In this document: one piece after another, positions 6,544 through 15,992 of the stretch
How the letters are laid out: every line of letters begins with the position of its first letter
How positions within the stretch are numbered: the stretch's first letter is position 1
Assembly: GCA_012274165.1 (NCBI GenBank)
Contig: JAAPAA010000180.1
Span: 1-15,992 of the forward strand
Direction of reading: 5' to 3'
Length of the DNA stretch: 15,992 nucleotides
Source: Thiobacillaceae bacterium
Lineage (GTDB): Bacteria; Pseudomonadota; Gammaproteobacteria; Burkholderiales; Thiobacillaceae
Translations under genes and position numbers: made by a program
Notes under the pieces: generated by a model
Seen by the model: only the letters and a program-made list of their open reading frames with translations
Databases searched by the model: none
What the model was told of the DNA's origin: nothing

Positions 6544-6548
6544 ACTCG

Positions 6549-9500
6549 ATGAACCGCAACAACTATCGTCTGGTATTCAACGCAACTTCAGGGATGCAGG
6601 TTCCGGTTGCGGAAACGGCGCGCGGTCGCGGCAAAACAGCGAGCGGTTCGGCGCGTGCACTGGCTGGAGCCGTGCTGGCCAGCGTGGTACTGGCTGCACC
6701 GGCCTGGGCGGATTTGGCGGCCAATGCGTTGCCGGCTGGCGCGGTGGTGAAATCGGGTTCGATCGGAATCGCGCAGAGCGGCAATACGCTCAACATCAAT
6801 CAGGCCAGCCAGACCGGCATCATCCACTGGAACAGCTTCAACATCGGCTCGGGCGCGACGGTCAATTTCAACCAGCCCAACGTAACCGCGGCCACGCTCA
6901 ACCGCATCACCGGCAACGAGGCCAGCATCATCAAGGGCGCGATGAACGCCACCGGCGCGGTGTATGTGATCAACCGCAACGGCATCGTGTTCGACAAGGG
7001 CGCGCAGGTGAACCTGCATACCCTGGTGGCATCCACGCTCGACATCAAGGACGACGAGCTGTTCAAGAACGGCTTTCTCACGGCCGACCATCAAGTTGCC
7101 GCGTTCAGCGACGCCTACACTCAGTACGTGGGTACGGCGCCGGTCGGCATGGTGAATGTGGCCGAGGGTGCGACCATCACCGCTGCGACCGGTGGTCGGG
7201 TGATCCTGCTCGCGCCGGATGTGGAGAACAAGGGCATCATCAAGACCGACACCGGCCAGGTGATCCTGGCGGCCGGCCACAAGGCCTACTTCCACCTGAC
7301 CAACAGTTCGGATTCCAGCACCTTGCTGCGCGGCCTGCTGGTGGAGGTGGAAAGCGGCGGCAGCGCGGTGAACCTGGGTGAACTGGCGGCGCGGCAGGGC
7401 GACGTCACCCTGATCGGCAAGCTGGTCAAACAGGATGGCGTCATCACCGCCACCACCTCCGCCAATCTGAACGGCACCATCCATCTGCTGGCGCGCGAGA
7501 TCGACCCGGGCAAGCCTTCGGCATTACTGCCGAGCGAAAACGTGTCTGCCAATTCGACCGGCACGGTGGAATTCGGCGCGGGCAGCCGCAGCGTCATCCT
7601 GCCCGACCTCGACCCGGACAAGGTCCGGACTGCCATTGACGCAGGCCGCCTGACGCAGGCCCAGGTCGATGCCTATCATCGAGGCGAGACCAACGTGGCT
7701 GACTTCTATGCGTTGATGCCCGACACCACACTACAGGACGCGCAGACGTTCAATCCGTCGCAAATCAAGGCCGAAGGCCGCGATATCTGGGTGCAGCATG
7801 ATGCCCTGCTGCGCGCGCCCAGCGGAGCGATCACGCTGCTGGCGCGGCAGGATCCTTCACTCCTCAAACCGCTACTCGTCGACAACACCCAGAAAGCGGC
7901 TTTCGTGACCAGCGCCCTGTGCCCGGACTGCCGGGTTCAGATCGACGACGGCGCGGTGCTCGACGTGAGCGGCCTGCGCGACGTGGCCGTGGCGATGGAG
8001 CGCAACGTGGTGGCGGTCGAGTTGCGCGGCAGCGTGCTGGCGGATTCTCCGCTGCTGCACGATACCGCCGGCGCGCTGTACGGCAAGACCATCAAGGTCG
8101 ACATGCGCGACGTCAACAGCGTGGACATCAACGGCCAGAGCGTGACGCGGCTGGGCACCACGCTCGCCGATGCGTCGCCCTACATCGCGGCGATCGGCCG
8201 CAAGGTGGACGAAAAAAGCACCGCCGGCGGCACGATCAATCTCTATTCGGAAGGCGCGCTGGTCGTTCAGAAGAACGCCACGCTCGACCTCTCCGGCGGC
8301 TCGCTGAGCTACCAGGATGGACAGATCGCAACCAGCCAGCTGCTCTACGCCAACCGCCTGTACGACATCGCCACCGCCAAGGCTGACCTGGCGTACAGCG
8401 GCCTGGGCGCAGACCGGGTGGTGAACGAGCAGGGCTATCAGGAAGGCAAGGATGCCGGCGCGCTGAATATCGTGGCGCCCTGGACCGTCTTCCAGGGCGG
8501 GATCAAGGGCAGAACGGTGATCGGCGAACGCCAGACCGGGCAGGGCGGCACGCCGCGTCCCAAGGGCGCAAGCCTGAATGTGGGGGTCGATGTCAGTGCC
8601 ATCAGTGCCAACGACATGCCCAACAAGGACTTCCGCACCCTCAATGAAGTCGTCTTCTCCGCTCAAGCGCAGTCCGCCGCGCCGGATCACACCATCGCGC
8701 TGCCCGATGAACTCAAGCGCACGCTGGTGCTGCATGCGGCCAGCCTCAAGGCGGGCAACGTGACCCAGCTCGCCGTCTCCACCAATAACGGGATCCGCAT
8801 CGAATCCGGCCAGACCCTCGACGTCGGGCCCAACGGCAGCGTCGCGCTGGCAGGCAGCCGCATCGACGTGCAGGGGACCATTCTCGCGCCGGGCGGACAG
8901 GTCAAGCTCAACTCAAATCGAACGATCTTCAACGACACCAATGATTCCCGCTCGCTTGCGTTGACCGAGGAGATGGGCATCGCCCCCGCCACGCTCGACC
9001 AGGGCGTCACCGTGAGCGGCAACATCCTGACCGCCGGCTTGTGGCGCAACGACTACCTTGCCCGCAACACCACCGCGCCCGCAGCGCTTGATGGCGGCAA
9101 TATTGTCATCACGACCGAAGGCCTGCTGGACCTGAAGGCAGGCAGCCTGCTTGACGCCAGCGCGGGCGGCTGGCTTAAGCTCGACGGCAAGACCTGGTCG
9201 GTGGGCAAGGGCGGCGACATCACGCTGACCGATAACCGGCCGGTCGGCGTGACCGCGCCGATGCACCTCGCAGGCGAGATGCGCAGCTATGGACTGCTCG
9301 ATTCCGGCCTCAAGGCCAGTCGCGGCGGCAAGCTGACGGTCTCGACCCTGAAGGTGGGGATCGGCGGCACGGCGCCTGCGGTCGCCGATGCGGCTGAGCT
9401 CTGGCTGCCCGGAAGCTTTTTCCAGCAGGGCGGATTTTCCAGCTATGCCATCACCGGCGCCAACGGGCTGGCGGTGGCCGATGGCGCGGTGGTGGCGCCA

Positions 9501-12500
9501 CGCACCCTGACGCGCATGCTCGATTCCAAGCGCTTGCGCGCCGCTTCGGGGGCGTCGCTCGCTGGCTTCAGCCAGGCCACCCAGCTTAACTGGGGCGTGG
9601 CCAGGGCCGAACGGCCCACGACCAACCTGAGCCTGTCGGCCACGACCGACGACTTCGGCCGTCTGCGCATCGGCAACAACGCGCACATCGATCTCGATCC
9701 GCGCGCCAACCTGAATCTGTCGGCCGTTCGCGGCCTGAGCGTGGAGGGCAGCCTCAGTGCCCCCGGCGGCAACATCCAGCTGGAACTGAAATCGCCCAAC
9801 AGCGGCTTGGGCTATCTCGCCGATGCCGCGATCTGGCTGGGCGAAACAGCGAGCCTGTCCGCCAGGGGCATTGCTCGCACCTATACCGGCAGCAACGGCA
9901 GGATCCAGGGCGAGGTGCTGGACGGCGGCTCGATCACCCTGCTGGCGCATAACGGTTATATCGTCGCCGAGCCGGGCGCGCAGCTGGACGTGTCCGGCAC
10001 TGCGGCGACGCTCGATTTGCCGCGCCAGAGCGGCGGCACCGGCTATGTCAGAACGTCGTACGCGTCGGCGGGCGGCAGCATGCGCCTGGCGGCCAGCGAG
10101 GGTCTGTTTCTCGGCGCCGACCTCAAGGCATCAGGTGGTTCGGCTGTCGCACCCAAGGGCTCGCTGAGCATCGAGCTGGACCGGCCCGACATTCCCGCTG
10201 CGGATCAGGTTGCTTTTGATTATCTGACGGGGCTGCGCAGCATCGAGCTCTATGCCGGAACGGCCGCTTTCCCGGCTTATCTGACTACGCCCGGCACTGC
10301 CGTGGCCGCTGCCGACAACGGCCGTGCCGCGCTGGATGCACGCAAGCTTGCGGGCTTTGATCACGTCAACCTGAAAAGCCGCGACCGCATCGTCTTCGAA
10401 CAAAGCCTCGAACTTGCCATACGTGGCCGCCTCAACCTGGATACGGCATCCGTTGAAGTGGCGGGGCCAGCCGAAGTCAATCTGAAGGCGCAGTCGATCA
10501 GCTTGGGCAATGCCGACCCAACACACCAGGCCGCTGAGATCAATGTGCCGGTTCCGGCCAGCGGCGCGGGCACGCTCACGCTCGATGCCGGCCTGATCGA
10601 CGTGATCGGCAATCTGGCCGTGTCCGGCGTGGCGCAAACGAAGCTGGACAGCGATGGCGATATCCGCTTGACCGGAGTGATTCCGATCGGCGACACGACC
10701 CTGACCCCGGTCGGTCATCTGGCTACTGCAGGCGATCTGACCTTGACGGCGACCCAGGTCTATCCGACGACCCTCAGCGAATACACGCTGGAGAGCCTGA
10801 AGCCGGACGGCACAATCGCGATCCACAGCAACGGAAAATCCGCCGCCGTTCCGCTGGCGGCAGGCGGCATGCTGACGCTCAAGGCCGATTACATCGATCA
10901 GGCCGGCGTGCTGCGCGCCCCGCTCGGCCGGATCGAACTCGATGCCAACAAGACCCTGACCCTGTTTGACGGCAGCCTGACCTCGGTCGCGGCCGACGGC
11001 CAGCTGATCCCCTACGGCCGGGTGGCCAACGGCCAGAGCTGGGTCTACGACCTCAACGTCGGGACGACGGCCAGCGTGCGTACCGTCTTTTCCGGTGCGG
11101 ATGGGACGCTGAATCTGCCGACCAAGGATGTGCTGCTCAAAGGCAATGCCGTGATCCAGCAGGCGGGCGCCCAACTCGACCTGTCCGGCGGTGGCGATCT
11201 CTACGGCTACGAGTTTTCGCCCGGGCCCGGCGGCACCAACGATTACCTGGCCACGCCCGGCGTGTACGCCATCATGCCCGCCAGTGCGGGTCAGGCCGCG
11301 CCGTTCGACTTCCAGTACGCGCAGTATGCTTACAATGCCGCGCAGGGCGCGCTCGCGGCCTCCGGGCGGGTGCTGGGAACGGGTGCATCGCAACAGGTGA
11401 AGCCGGGCGACAGCGTGTATCTGTCGGCCATCCCGAGCCTCAACATCCAGGCCGGTTACTACACGCTGTTGCCTGCGCACTACGCCCTGTTGCCGGGTGC
11501 GGTGGCGATACGCGCGGTCGCGAACACGACCGACATGAGCGCCGCGCAAAACGCGCAACGCAGCGACGGCTCTTATCTGGTTGCCGGGTATCGCTCCTCG
11601 CTGGGCAGCACAGATGTGGGGCAGACCCGCTGGTCCGGTTTCGAAGTCGCCTCCAGGTCGGTCGTCACCAGCCGTGCGGGGTTCGAGTTCCAGTTCAGCG
11701 CCGCCGCACTGAAGGCGCAAACACCGAGCGGGCGCTCGGAGATTCACGATTACCGCGCCAGCCAGTTGATCCCGGGGATCGCCGCGCTGTATGACCTGGC
11801 CATGCCGAAGTTCGGCCCGGATGCCGGGCGTCTGGGGATAGACGCGACCACGTCCCTGCAACTGGATGGCGCCATCGATTTCAGCCGGCCCACCAGCGCG
11901 CTGGGCGGCGAGCTGGACATTGCCTCGAACAGGATTGCGGTCACCGACGGCAGCGCGCCGCACGTTGCCAACCCAGACGATTACCTCGTGCTGGATGTCG
12001 ATCTGCTGGCCAGTTACGGCGTGGACAGCCTGATGCTGGGCGGCACCCGCGAGGCGATCAAGGACGATCAGGGCCATACGGTGGTCGATCAGGTGAAGGT
12101 CAAGCAGGTGGCGCAGGACATTCTGGTTGAGACCGGCGCGGCGCATCCGCTGCAGGCGCCGGAGGTGATGCTGGTGGGCGCGAAAGTGACCCTGGCCGAT
12201 CACGCCGTAGTGCGCGGCGTTGGTGCTGGCGGCCTCAACCATGAAACTCTGGTGTTCGGCGAAACCGGCAACGCCGGTTCCGGCGACGGCGTGCTGCTGC
12301 GCGCATCCAGCGGCGCGTTGCGCGGCGTGATCCGGCGCGAGGTCAGCACGGACGGCGGCGATCCGGCCAACGGTTTTTACACCGGCGTGGGCGCCAGCAT
12401 CTACGGCGAGAAGAGCGTCAATCTCGACGCCACCTACACCGCATTTAACCTGGGCACGGTGAGCCTGGGCGAAAACGCCGGGCTGCAACTGGGTGCGCGG

Positions 12501-15500
12501 CGCATCGCGCTGGGTCAGGTCGATCACGTCGTCGAAGGCGTATTCGTCACCAACGCGCTGTTGCAGTCGCTGGGCAATCCCAGGAATGTGGTGCTCAAGA
12601 GTTACAGCAATTTCGATATCTATGGCGATGCCTCGCTCGGCAGTTCGGCGGCGCACAGCCTGAGCTTCGAGGGCGCCGGTTTCGCGAGCTTGCTGCCGGG
12701 TCAGTTCAAGGTCACCGCGCAGAACGTGCGGTTTGGCAATCCGGATGGCAGCGCGCTGAAGGACACGGCATCTGCTGTCGGCGGCGGGACGATGAATGTG
12801 GTGGCTGACACCATCGCATTCGGCGCGGGGCAGGTCGCTACGGCGGGATTCGATGCGGTCAACTTGATTGCCCGTGGCGAGATTGCCGGAGTGGCGCAGG
12901 ATGCCGGCCAACAGGCGGACGGCAGCGATCCGCACGACGGTCTCGCCGTCAGCGGCGATCTGACGCTGATATCGCAGCGCATCACCGGCTACAACGGCAG
13001 CGATGTGGCGCTCACGGCCGACGGCGTGCTCACTACCGCGCGTTACCAGGCAGCAGTGGGAGAAGTCTTGCCGGTGCTGGGCGACGCGCCGCTGGGCGGC
13101 AAGCTGAATCTGACAGGCGGCAGCGTGCGCCACGGCGGTGACATCGAACTGGCGGCTGGCGCGCTGGCCATCTCGGCGACGACGGGCAAGCTGGAACTGC
13201 TGAGCGGCTCGCGCATATTTACCGGCGGGGTGATCCGTCAATTCAAGGGCGCAACCGACAGCGTCGAGGTTGCGGTCGCGGGTGGCTCCACCACGCTGGA
13301 AGCGCAAGCCGGCGACATCGTCGTCGAGCAGGGCGCGACGGTTGATGTCAGTGGTCAGGGCGGTGCGGATGCGGGCCGCTTGGCGATCAAGGCTCCGACC
13401 GGCAGCTTCGCGCTGGGCGGGCAGCTTGTGGGCACGGTCGTCGCGAGCGCCGCAATCCCCCATCCCTGGCAGGGCAGCTTCAAGCTGGATGCCCATGCGA
13501 TCGATGATGGCGATGCGCTCACCCTCAATGATTTCTCCGCGCTGTTGCAGCACATGGATGGCTTTGGCGACAGCTTCAGCGTGCGCCAGCGCAGCGGCGA
13601 CCTCACGGTTGCCGCCAGCGATATGGTCAAGGCGCAGCAGGTGGCATTGTCGGCGGACGCAGGCACGCTCGACATCGCCGGCACCCTGGACGCGCAAGCC
13701 GCTTCCGGCGGTTCGGTCGTGGCCGCTGCGGGCAAGGAGGTGTATTTGCGCAACGGGGCGCTGATCGACGCCCAGGCCACCGGCGCTGCGCAACGCGGCG
13801 GCGGGGTCTGGCTGATCAGCGGCACGGACCGCGACCATGTCGCAGAGGACGACAACAACGGCGCACTGGTGCTGGAAAACGGATCGACGATAGACGTGAG
13901 CGGCACCTTGCCGAGTGAAGTCCGGTTCGCCGGCAATACCGCAGGCGCTGCGGACATCGTGCTGAGCCAGACCAGCGGCGGGCGGGTCCACCTGCAGGCG
14001 CCGCGACTGGCGGACGGCACCGACGTTCGCATCACCCAGGCGCTGGGCACGTATGACGACAACGCGGGCCAGGGCGCGATCGGCACCCGCATCAACGGTG
14101 CGGCGCTGGTCGAGGCCCTGGGCAACCGGGTATTCGATTACGACACGGTCGGCACCACGCAGGTAAACGCGATCAAGACCAATACGCAGACTTACATGAA
14201 CAGCGCCGCGACCGCGCGCAGCCGGCTGGCCGGGACCGGGCCAACTGGAACCGGGTTGGGCAGCGAATTCCATCTGCGGCCCGGAGTGGAAATTCGCAGC
14301 AGCGGCGATATGAGCTTCAACAGCGATACCGATTTCGGCACGCTGGTCTTCAATTCCGAGCCCGGTACGCTGACCCTGCGCGCGCCGGGCAGTCTGCTGA
14401 TCAACAACAGTCTGAGCGACGGTTTCACCAGCGTGGCCACCACGGGCACGCTGAAGAGCACGCCGTCCTGGTCGTATCGGCTGACCGCCGGCGCCGACCT
14501 GAACGCAGCCGATCCGCTGGCCGTGGTGACGGGCGGCGGTGACTTCGTGCTCAAGGGCGGCAAGCTGATCCGTACCGGCACCGGTTCGATCCAGATCGCG
14601 GCGGGCAGCGACGTGCAGATTGGCCGCAACAGCGACGACACCTACAACCGCGCCTCGGTGATCTACACGGCGGGCCGCGCCGACAGCAATCCCGACGCCT
14701 ACAGTAAGGCGACTGACACCCACTTCAGTAAGGTGGCGTTTGGCGTCGACGGCGGCGCGCTCAGCATCCTTGCAGCGGGTTCCATCGTCGCCCCCGAGTT
14801 CGGCCAGTTGACCAACAACTGGTTGCAGCGGCGCGGCACGACGGACAGCGCCGGCGGCATCACGGTCAGCCCGGCCTGGGGCGTAGCGTATCAATATTTC
14901 AACCAGGGCGTGGGCGCACTGGGCGGCGGCAACGTGCGGATTGAGGCCGGCCAAGACATCGACAATCTGGCGGTTTCCCTGCCCACCAGCGGGCGCGATT
15001 ATGCCGCGCAAAATGCGGGCAGCAAGCTGTTCGAAACCGGCGGCGGCAGCGCCGACATGCACGCCGGCGGCGATATCCGCGGCAGCTTCCTTTACGTGCA
15101 AAAGGGCGAGGGCCGCGTGACGGCGGAAGGGGCCATCGGGGCCATGCCGGCGAGCGATCTGGATGCCGATACCAGCGACAACCGCAACCTGGTTCTCGCC
15201 ATGGGCGATAGCCAGATGCAGGTGTTTGCGCGCAACGGGCTGGCGCTGGAAACGGTGTTCAACCCGACGGTGGCGGCGACTGGTAAGCTGACGACTGGCC
15301 TGACGAGCGGCGGCAACTACAAGTCATCCTATAACACCGATTTCTTCACGTATGGCGACGCCAGCGCGGCCAGTCTGGTGAGCGCCCAGGGCGACATCGA
15401 ACTCAGCAATGCCATCAACCACGTAGCCAGCGGCCTGATGGTAGATGATCTGGGGTACGGCCTGGTTGGCCAGCGTACGCATTTTGTCTATCCCGGTTCG

Positions 15501-15992
15501 CTGACCGCTGCGGCGCTGAACGGCAGCCTGGCGGTGGATGATGCCTTGGCCATGTACCCATCCAGTCAGGGTCAGTTGCATTTGCTGGCACACGGCGATG
15601 TTTCTTTTGCGGGCGGCGTAGCCATGTCCGACGTGGATCCGGCGCGTCTGCCGGCAATCCGGGCGCCGACCAAAGGATTCGATGTAGAAGGAGTCAAGGC
15701 TGATAGCTTGCTGTTCTCGGTCCAGGGTACGGCGGAGTACCACGCGCCAACCCTCACTCACCTCAACGACACCGATCCGGTGCGCGTTTACGCCGAGACC
15801 GGCAGCATCACTTACACGCCGGAGAGCAGCGAGACGCAGAACACTCTCAACTTCCCAAAACCGGTGGAGTTCATCGCAGGTCTCGACATCCGCGATGTTT
15901 CGCTCACCGCGCAGCACGTCGCGGTGGGCCAGACCAGCACGATCTGGGCGGGTCGGGACGTGGGCTACAAGCCTTTGCGTATCGGCAATAAC
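6549..15992 (+). CDS. TpsA filamentous-hemagglutinin-family exoprotein (partial)
   Basis: Very large secreted protein: 3148 residues are visible with no stop before the right edge, so the C-terminus is missing. Residues 1-54 form an extended signal peptide: MNRNNYRLVFNATSGM resembles the ESPR motif, then a hydrophobic stretch ends in PAWA-D (cleavage near 54). The TPS secretion domain (about 55-300) has the conserved stretch NRITGNEASIIKG (118-130) and INRNGIVF (141-148), a variant of the family NPNG motif. The rest is Gly/Ala/Asp/Thr-rich with recurring LDVSG-like turns, as expected of a right-handed beta-helix. Segments at about 1624-1649 (YTLLPAHYALLPG), 2573 on (EFHLRPGVEI), 2640 (SWSYRL) and 2787 (GVGALGGG) recall very long FHA-family proteins ending in DUF3739; this is from memory. 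Only two cysteines occur (C458, C461). No protease or toxin domain was recognised. A role as adhesin or biofilm scaffold is inferred. Confidence 0.92.
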   Translation, partial: MNRNNYRLVFNATSGMQVPVAETARGRGKTASGSARALAGAVLASVVLAAPAWADLAANALPAGAVVKSGSIGIAQSGNTLNINQASQTGIIHWNSFNIGSGATVNFNQPNVTAATLNRITGNEASIIKGAMNATGAVYVINRNGIVFDKGAQVNLHTLVASTLDIKDDELFKNGFLTADHQVAAFSDAYTQYVGTAPVGMVNVAEGATITAATGGRVILLAPDVENKGIIKTDTGQVILAAGHKAYFHLTNSSDSSTLLRGLLVEVESGGSAVNLGELAARQGDVTLIGKLVKQDGVITATTSANLNGTIHLLAREIDPGKPSALLPSENVSANSTGTVEFGAGSRSVILPDLDPDKVRTAIDAGRLTQAQVDAYHRGETNVADFYALMPDTTLQDAQTFNPSQIKAEGRDIWVQHDALLRAPSGAITLLARQDPSLLKPLLVDNTQKAAFVTSALCPDCRVQIDDGAVLDVSGLRDVAVAMERNVVAVELRGSVLADSPLLHDTAGALYGKTIKVDMRDVNSVDINGQSVTRLGTTLADASPYIAAIGRKVDEKSTAGGTINLYSEGALVVQKNATLDLSGGSLSYQDGQIATSQLLYANRLYDIATAKADLAYSGLGADRVVNEQGYQEGKDAGALNIVAPWTVFQGGIKGRTVIGERQTGQGGTPRPKGASLNVGVDVSAISANDMPNKDFRTLNEVVFSAQAQSAAPDHTIALPDELKRTLVLHAASLKAGNVTQLAVSTNNGIRIESGQTLDVGPNGSVALAGSRIDVQGTILAPGGQVKLNSNRTIFNDTNDSRSLALTEEMGIAPATLDQGVTVSGNILTAGLWRNDYLARNTTAPAALDGGNIVITTEGLLDLKAGSLLDASAGGWLKLDGKTWSVGKGGDITLTDNRPVGVTAPMHLAGEMRSYGLLDSGLKASRGGKLTVSTLKVGIGGTAPAVADAAELWLPGSFFQQGGFSSYAITGANGLAVADGAVVAPRTLTRMLDSKRLRAASGASLAGFSQATQLNWGVARAERPTTNLSLSATTDDFGRLRIGNNAHIDLDPRANLNLSAVRGLSVEGSLSAPGGNIQLELKSPNSGLGYLADAAIWLGETASLSARGIARTYTGSNGRIQGEVLDGGSITLLAHNGYIVAEPGAQLDVSGTAATLDLPRQSGGTGYVRTSYASAGGSMRLAASEGLFLGADLKASGGSAVAPKGSLSIELDRPDIPAADQVAFDYLTGLRSIELYAGTAAFPAYLTTPGTAVAAADNGRAALDARKLAGFDHVNLKSRDRIVFEQSLELAIRGRLNLDTASVEVAGPAEVNLKAQSISLGNADPTHQAAEINVPVPASGAGTLTLDAGLIDVIGNLAVSGVAQTKLDSDGDIRLTGVIPIGDTTLTPVGHLATAGDLTLTATQVYPTTLSEYTLESLKPDGTIAIHSNGKSAAVPLAAGGMLTLKADYIDQAGVLRAPLGRIELDANKTLTLFDGSLTSVAADGQLIPYGRVANGQSWVYDLNVGTTASVRTVFSGADGTLNLPTKDVLLKGNAVIQQAGAQLDLSGGGDLYGYEFSPGPGGTNDYLATPGVYAIMPASAGQAAPFDFQYAQYAYNAAQGALAASGRVLGTGASQQVKPGDSVYLSAIPSLNIQAGYYTLLPAHYALLPGAVAIRAVANTTDMSAAQNAQRSDGSYLVAGYRSSLGSTDVGQTRWSGFEVASRSVVTSRAGFEFQFSAAALKAQTPSGRSEIHDYRASQLIPGIAALYDLAMPKFGPDAGRLGIDATTSLQLDGAIDFSRPTSALGGELDIASNRIAVTDGSAPHVANPDDYLVLDVDLLASYGVDSLMLGGTREAIKDDQGHTVVDQVKVKQVAQDILVETGAAHPLQAPEVMLVGAKVTLADHAVVRGVGAGGLNHETLVFGETGNAGSGDGVLLRASSGALRGVIRREVSTDGGDPANGFYTGVGASIYGEKSVNLDATYTAFNLGTVSLGENAGLQLGARRIALGQVDHVVEGVFVTNALLQSLGNPRNVVLKSYSNFDIYGDASLGSSAAHSLSFEGAGFASLLPGQFKVTAQNVRFGNPDGSALKDTASAVGGGTMNVVADTIAFGAGQVATAGFDAVNLIARGEIAGVAQDAGQQADGSDPHDGLAVSGDLTLISQRITGYNGSDVALTADGVLTTARYQAAVGEVLPVLGDAPLGGKLNLTGGSVRHGGDIELAAGALAISATTGKLELLSGSRIFTGGVIRQFKGATDSVEVAVAGGSTTLEAQAGDIVVEQGATVDVSGQGGADAGRLAIKAPTGSFALGGQLVGTVVASAAIPHPWQGSFKLDAHAIDDGDALTLNDFSALLQHMDGFGDSFSVRQRSGDLTVAASDMVKAQQVALSADAGTLDIAGTLDAQAASGGSVVAAAGKEVYLRNGALIDAQATGAAQRGGGVWLISGTDRDHVAEDDNNGALVLENGSTIDVSGTLPSEVRFAGNTAGAADIVLSQTSGGRVHLQAPRLADGTDVRITQALGTYDDNAGQGAIGTRINGAALVEALGNRVFDYDTVGTTQVNAIKTNTQTYMNSAATARSRLAGTGPTGTGLGSEFHLRPGVEIRSSGDMSFNSDTDFGTLVFNSEPGTLTLRAPGSLLINNSLSDGFTSVATTGTLKSTPSWSYRLTAGADLNAADPLAVVTGGGDFVLKGGKLIRTGTGSIQIAAGSDVQIGRNSDDTYNRASVIYTAGRADSNPDAYSKATDTHFSKVAFGVDGGALSILAAGSIVAPEFGQLTNNWLQRRGTTDSAGGITVSPAWGVAYQYFNQGVGALGGGNVRIEAGQDIDNLAVSLPTSGRDYAAQNAGSKLFETGGGSADMHAGGDIRGSFLYVQKGEGRVTAEGAIGAMPASDLDADTSDNRNLVLAMGDSQMQVFARNGLALETVFNPTVAATGKLTTGLTSGGNYKSSYNTDFFTYGDASAASLVSAQGDIELSNAINHVASGLMVDDLGYGLVGQRTHFVYPGSLTAAALNGSLAVDDALAMYPSSQGQLHLLAHGDVSFAGGVAMSDVDPARLPAIRAPTKGFDVEGVKADSLLFSVQGTAEYHAPTLTHLNDTDPVRVYAETGSITYTPESSETQNTLNFPKPVEFIAGLDIRDVSLTAQHVAVGQTSTIWAGRDVGYKPLRIGNN
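7950..13905 (+). repeat. Dispersed LDVSG-like protein motif in TpsA
   Basis: A short motif of the form G-(A/S/Q)-x-(L/V/I)-D-(V/L)-S-G recurs irregularly in the exoprotein: AVLDVSG near 7956, ATLDLSG near 8280, AQLDVSG near 9980, AQLDLSG near 11170, ATVDVSG near 13338 and STIDVSG near 13884, with looser copies near 8811 (QTLDVG) and 9142 (SLLDAS). The spacing is not constant and the DNA copies differ, so this is a degenerate structural repeat of beta-helix coils, not a recent tandem duplication. Confidence 0.6.

Noticed and set aside
6350..7381. Plus-strand open frame of 343 codons overlapping the start of tpsA
   Set aside because: It is in another frame from tpsA and tpsB, has a Gly/Arg/Gln-rich product without domains, and overlaps the well-supported tpsA signal and secretion domains.
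10131..15101. Minus-strand open frame of 1656 codons opposite tpsA
   Set aside because: It lies entirely antisense to an intact TpsA frame with clear family features. Its product is an Arg/Ala/His/Gln-rich low-complexity sequence without domain motifs, as expected when the strand opposite a G+C-rich gene lacks stops.

Overview
The window (about 60% G+C by eye) looks like a betaproteobacterial chromosome segment. Three things suggest this: a PEP-CTERM protein of the exosortase type, a LuxR-type regulator resembling EpsA (the regulator found with exopolysaccharide/exosortase loci), and a very large two-partner secretion (TPS) exoprotein whose N-terminus matches the extended signal peptide common in Beta- and Gammaproteobacteria. 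The lineage assignment rests on gene content only and is an inference. No tRNA, rRNA, CRISPR array, insertion sequence or integrase was seen.

Layout. At the left edge a minus-strand gene (1-1225, cut by the window) encodes an EAL-type cyclic-di-GMP phosphodiesterase followed by a CBS-like regulatory part; its C-terminus lies off the window. It is divergent from a plus-strand LuxR/EpsA-like regulator (1365-2156), which ends at a clear intrinsic terminator (2197-2220). Next come a 269-residue PEP-CTERM protein (2394-3203) and a 437-residue periplasmic binding protein of PstS-like type (3281-4594). These two have strong ribosome sites, are only 77 bp apart and probably share a transcript; a 12-bp hairpin with a short T run follows (4655-4688). 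Then comes a TPS pair in the usual order: the outer-membrane transporter TpsB (4744-6387) and the exoprotein TpsA (6549 to the right edge, at least 3148 residues, open to the end of the window).

How the genes may work together. All products downstream of the regulator carry export signals and are predicted to act in the periplasm or at the cell surface. TpsB would secrete TpsA, a predicted beta-helical adhesin. The PEP-CTERM protein would need an exosortase encoded elsewhere. A cyclic-di-GMP phosphodiesterase and an EpsA-like regulator at the left end make a biofilm or surface-attachment role plausible, by analogy with the cyclic-di-GMP-controlled CdrA/CdrB TPS adhesin of Pseudomonas aeruginosa. 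That functional link is an inference from gene order.

The points most worth a second look are the PstS-like binding protein without an ABC transporter beside a TPS adhesin, the single CPDC cysteine pair in an otherwise cysteine-free giant exoprotein, and the hairpins and direct repeats in the short gaps before tpsB and tpsA.
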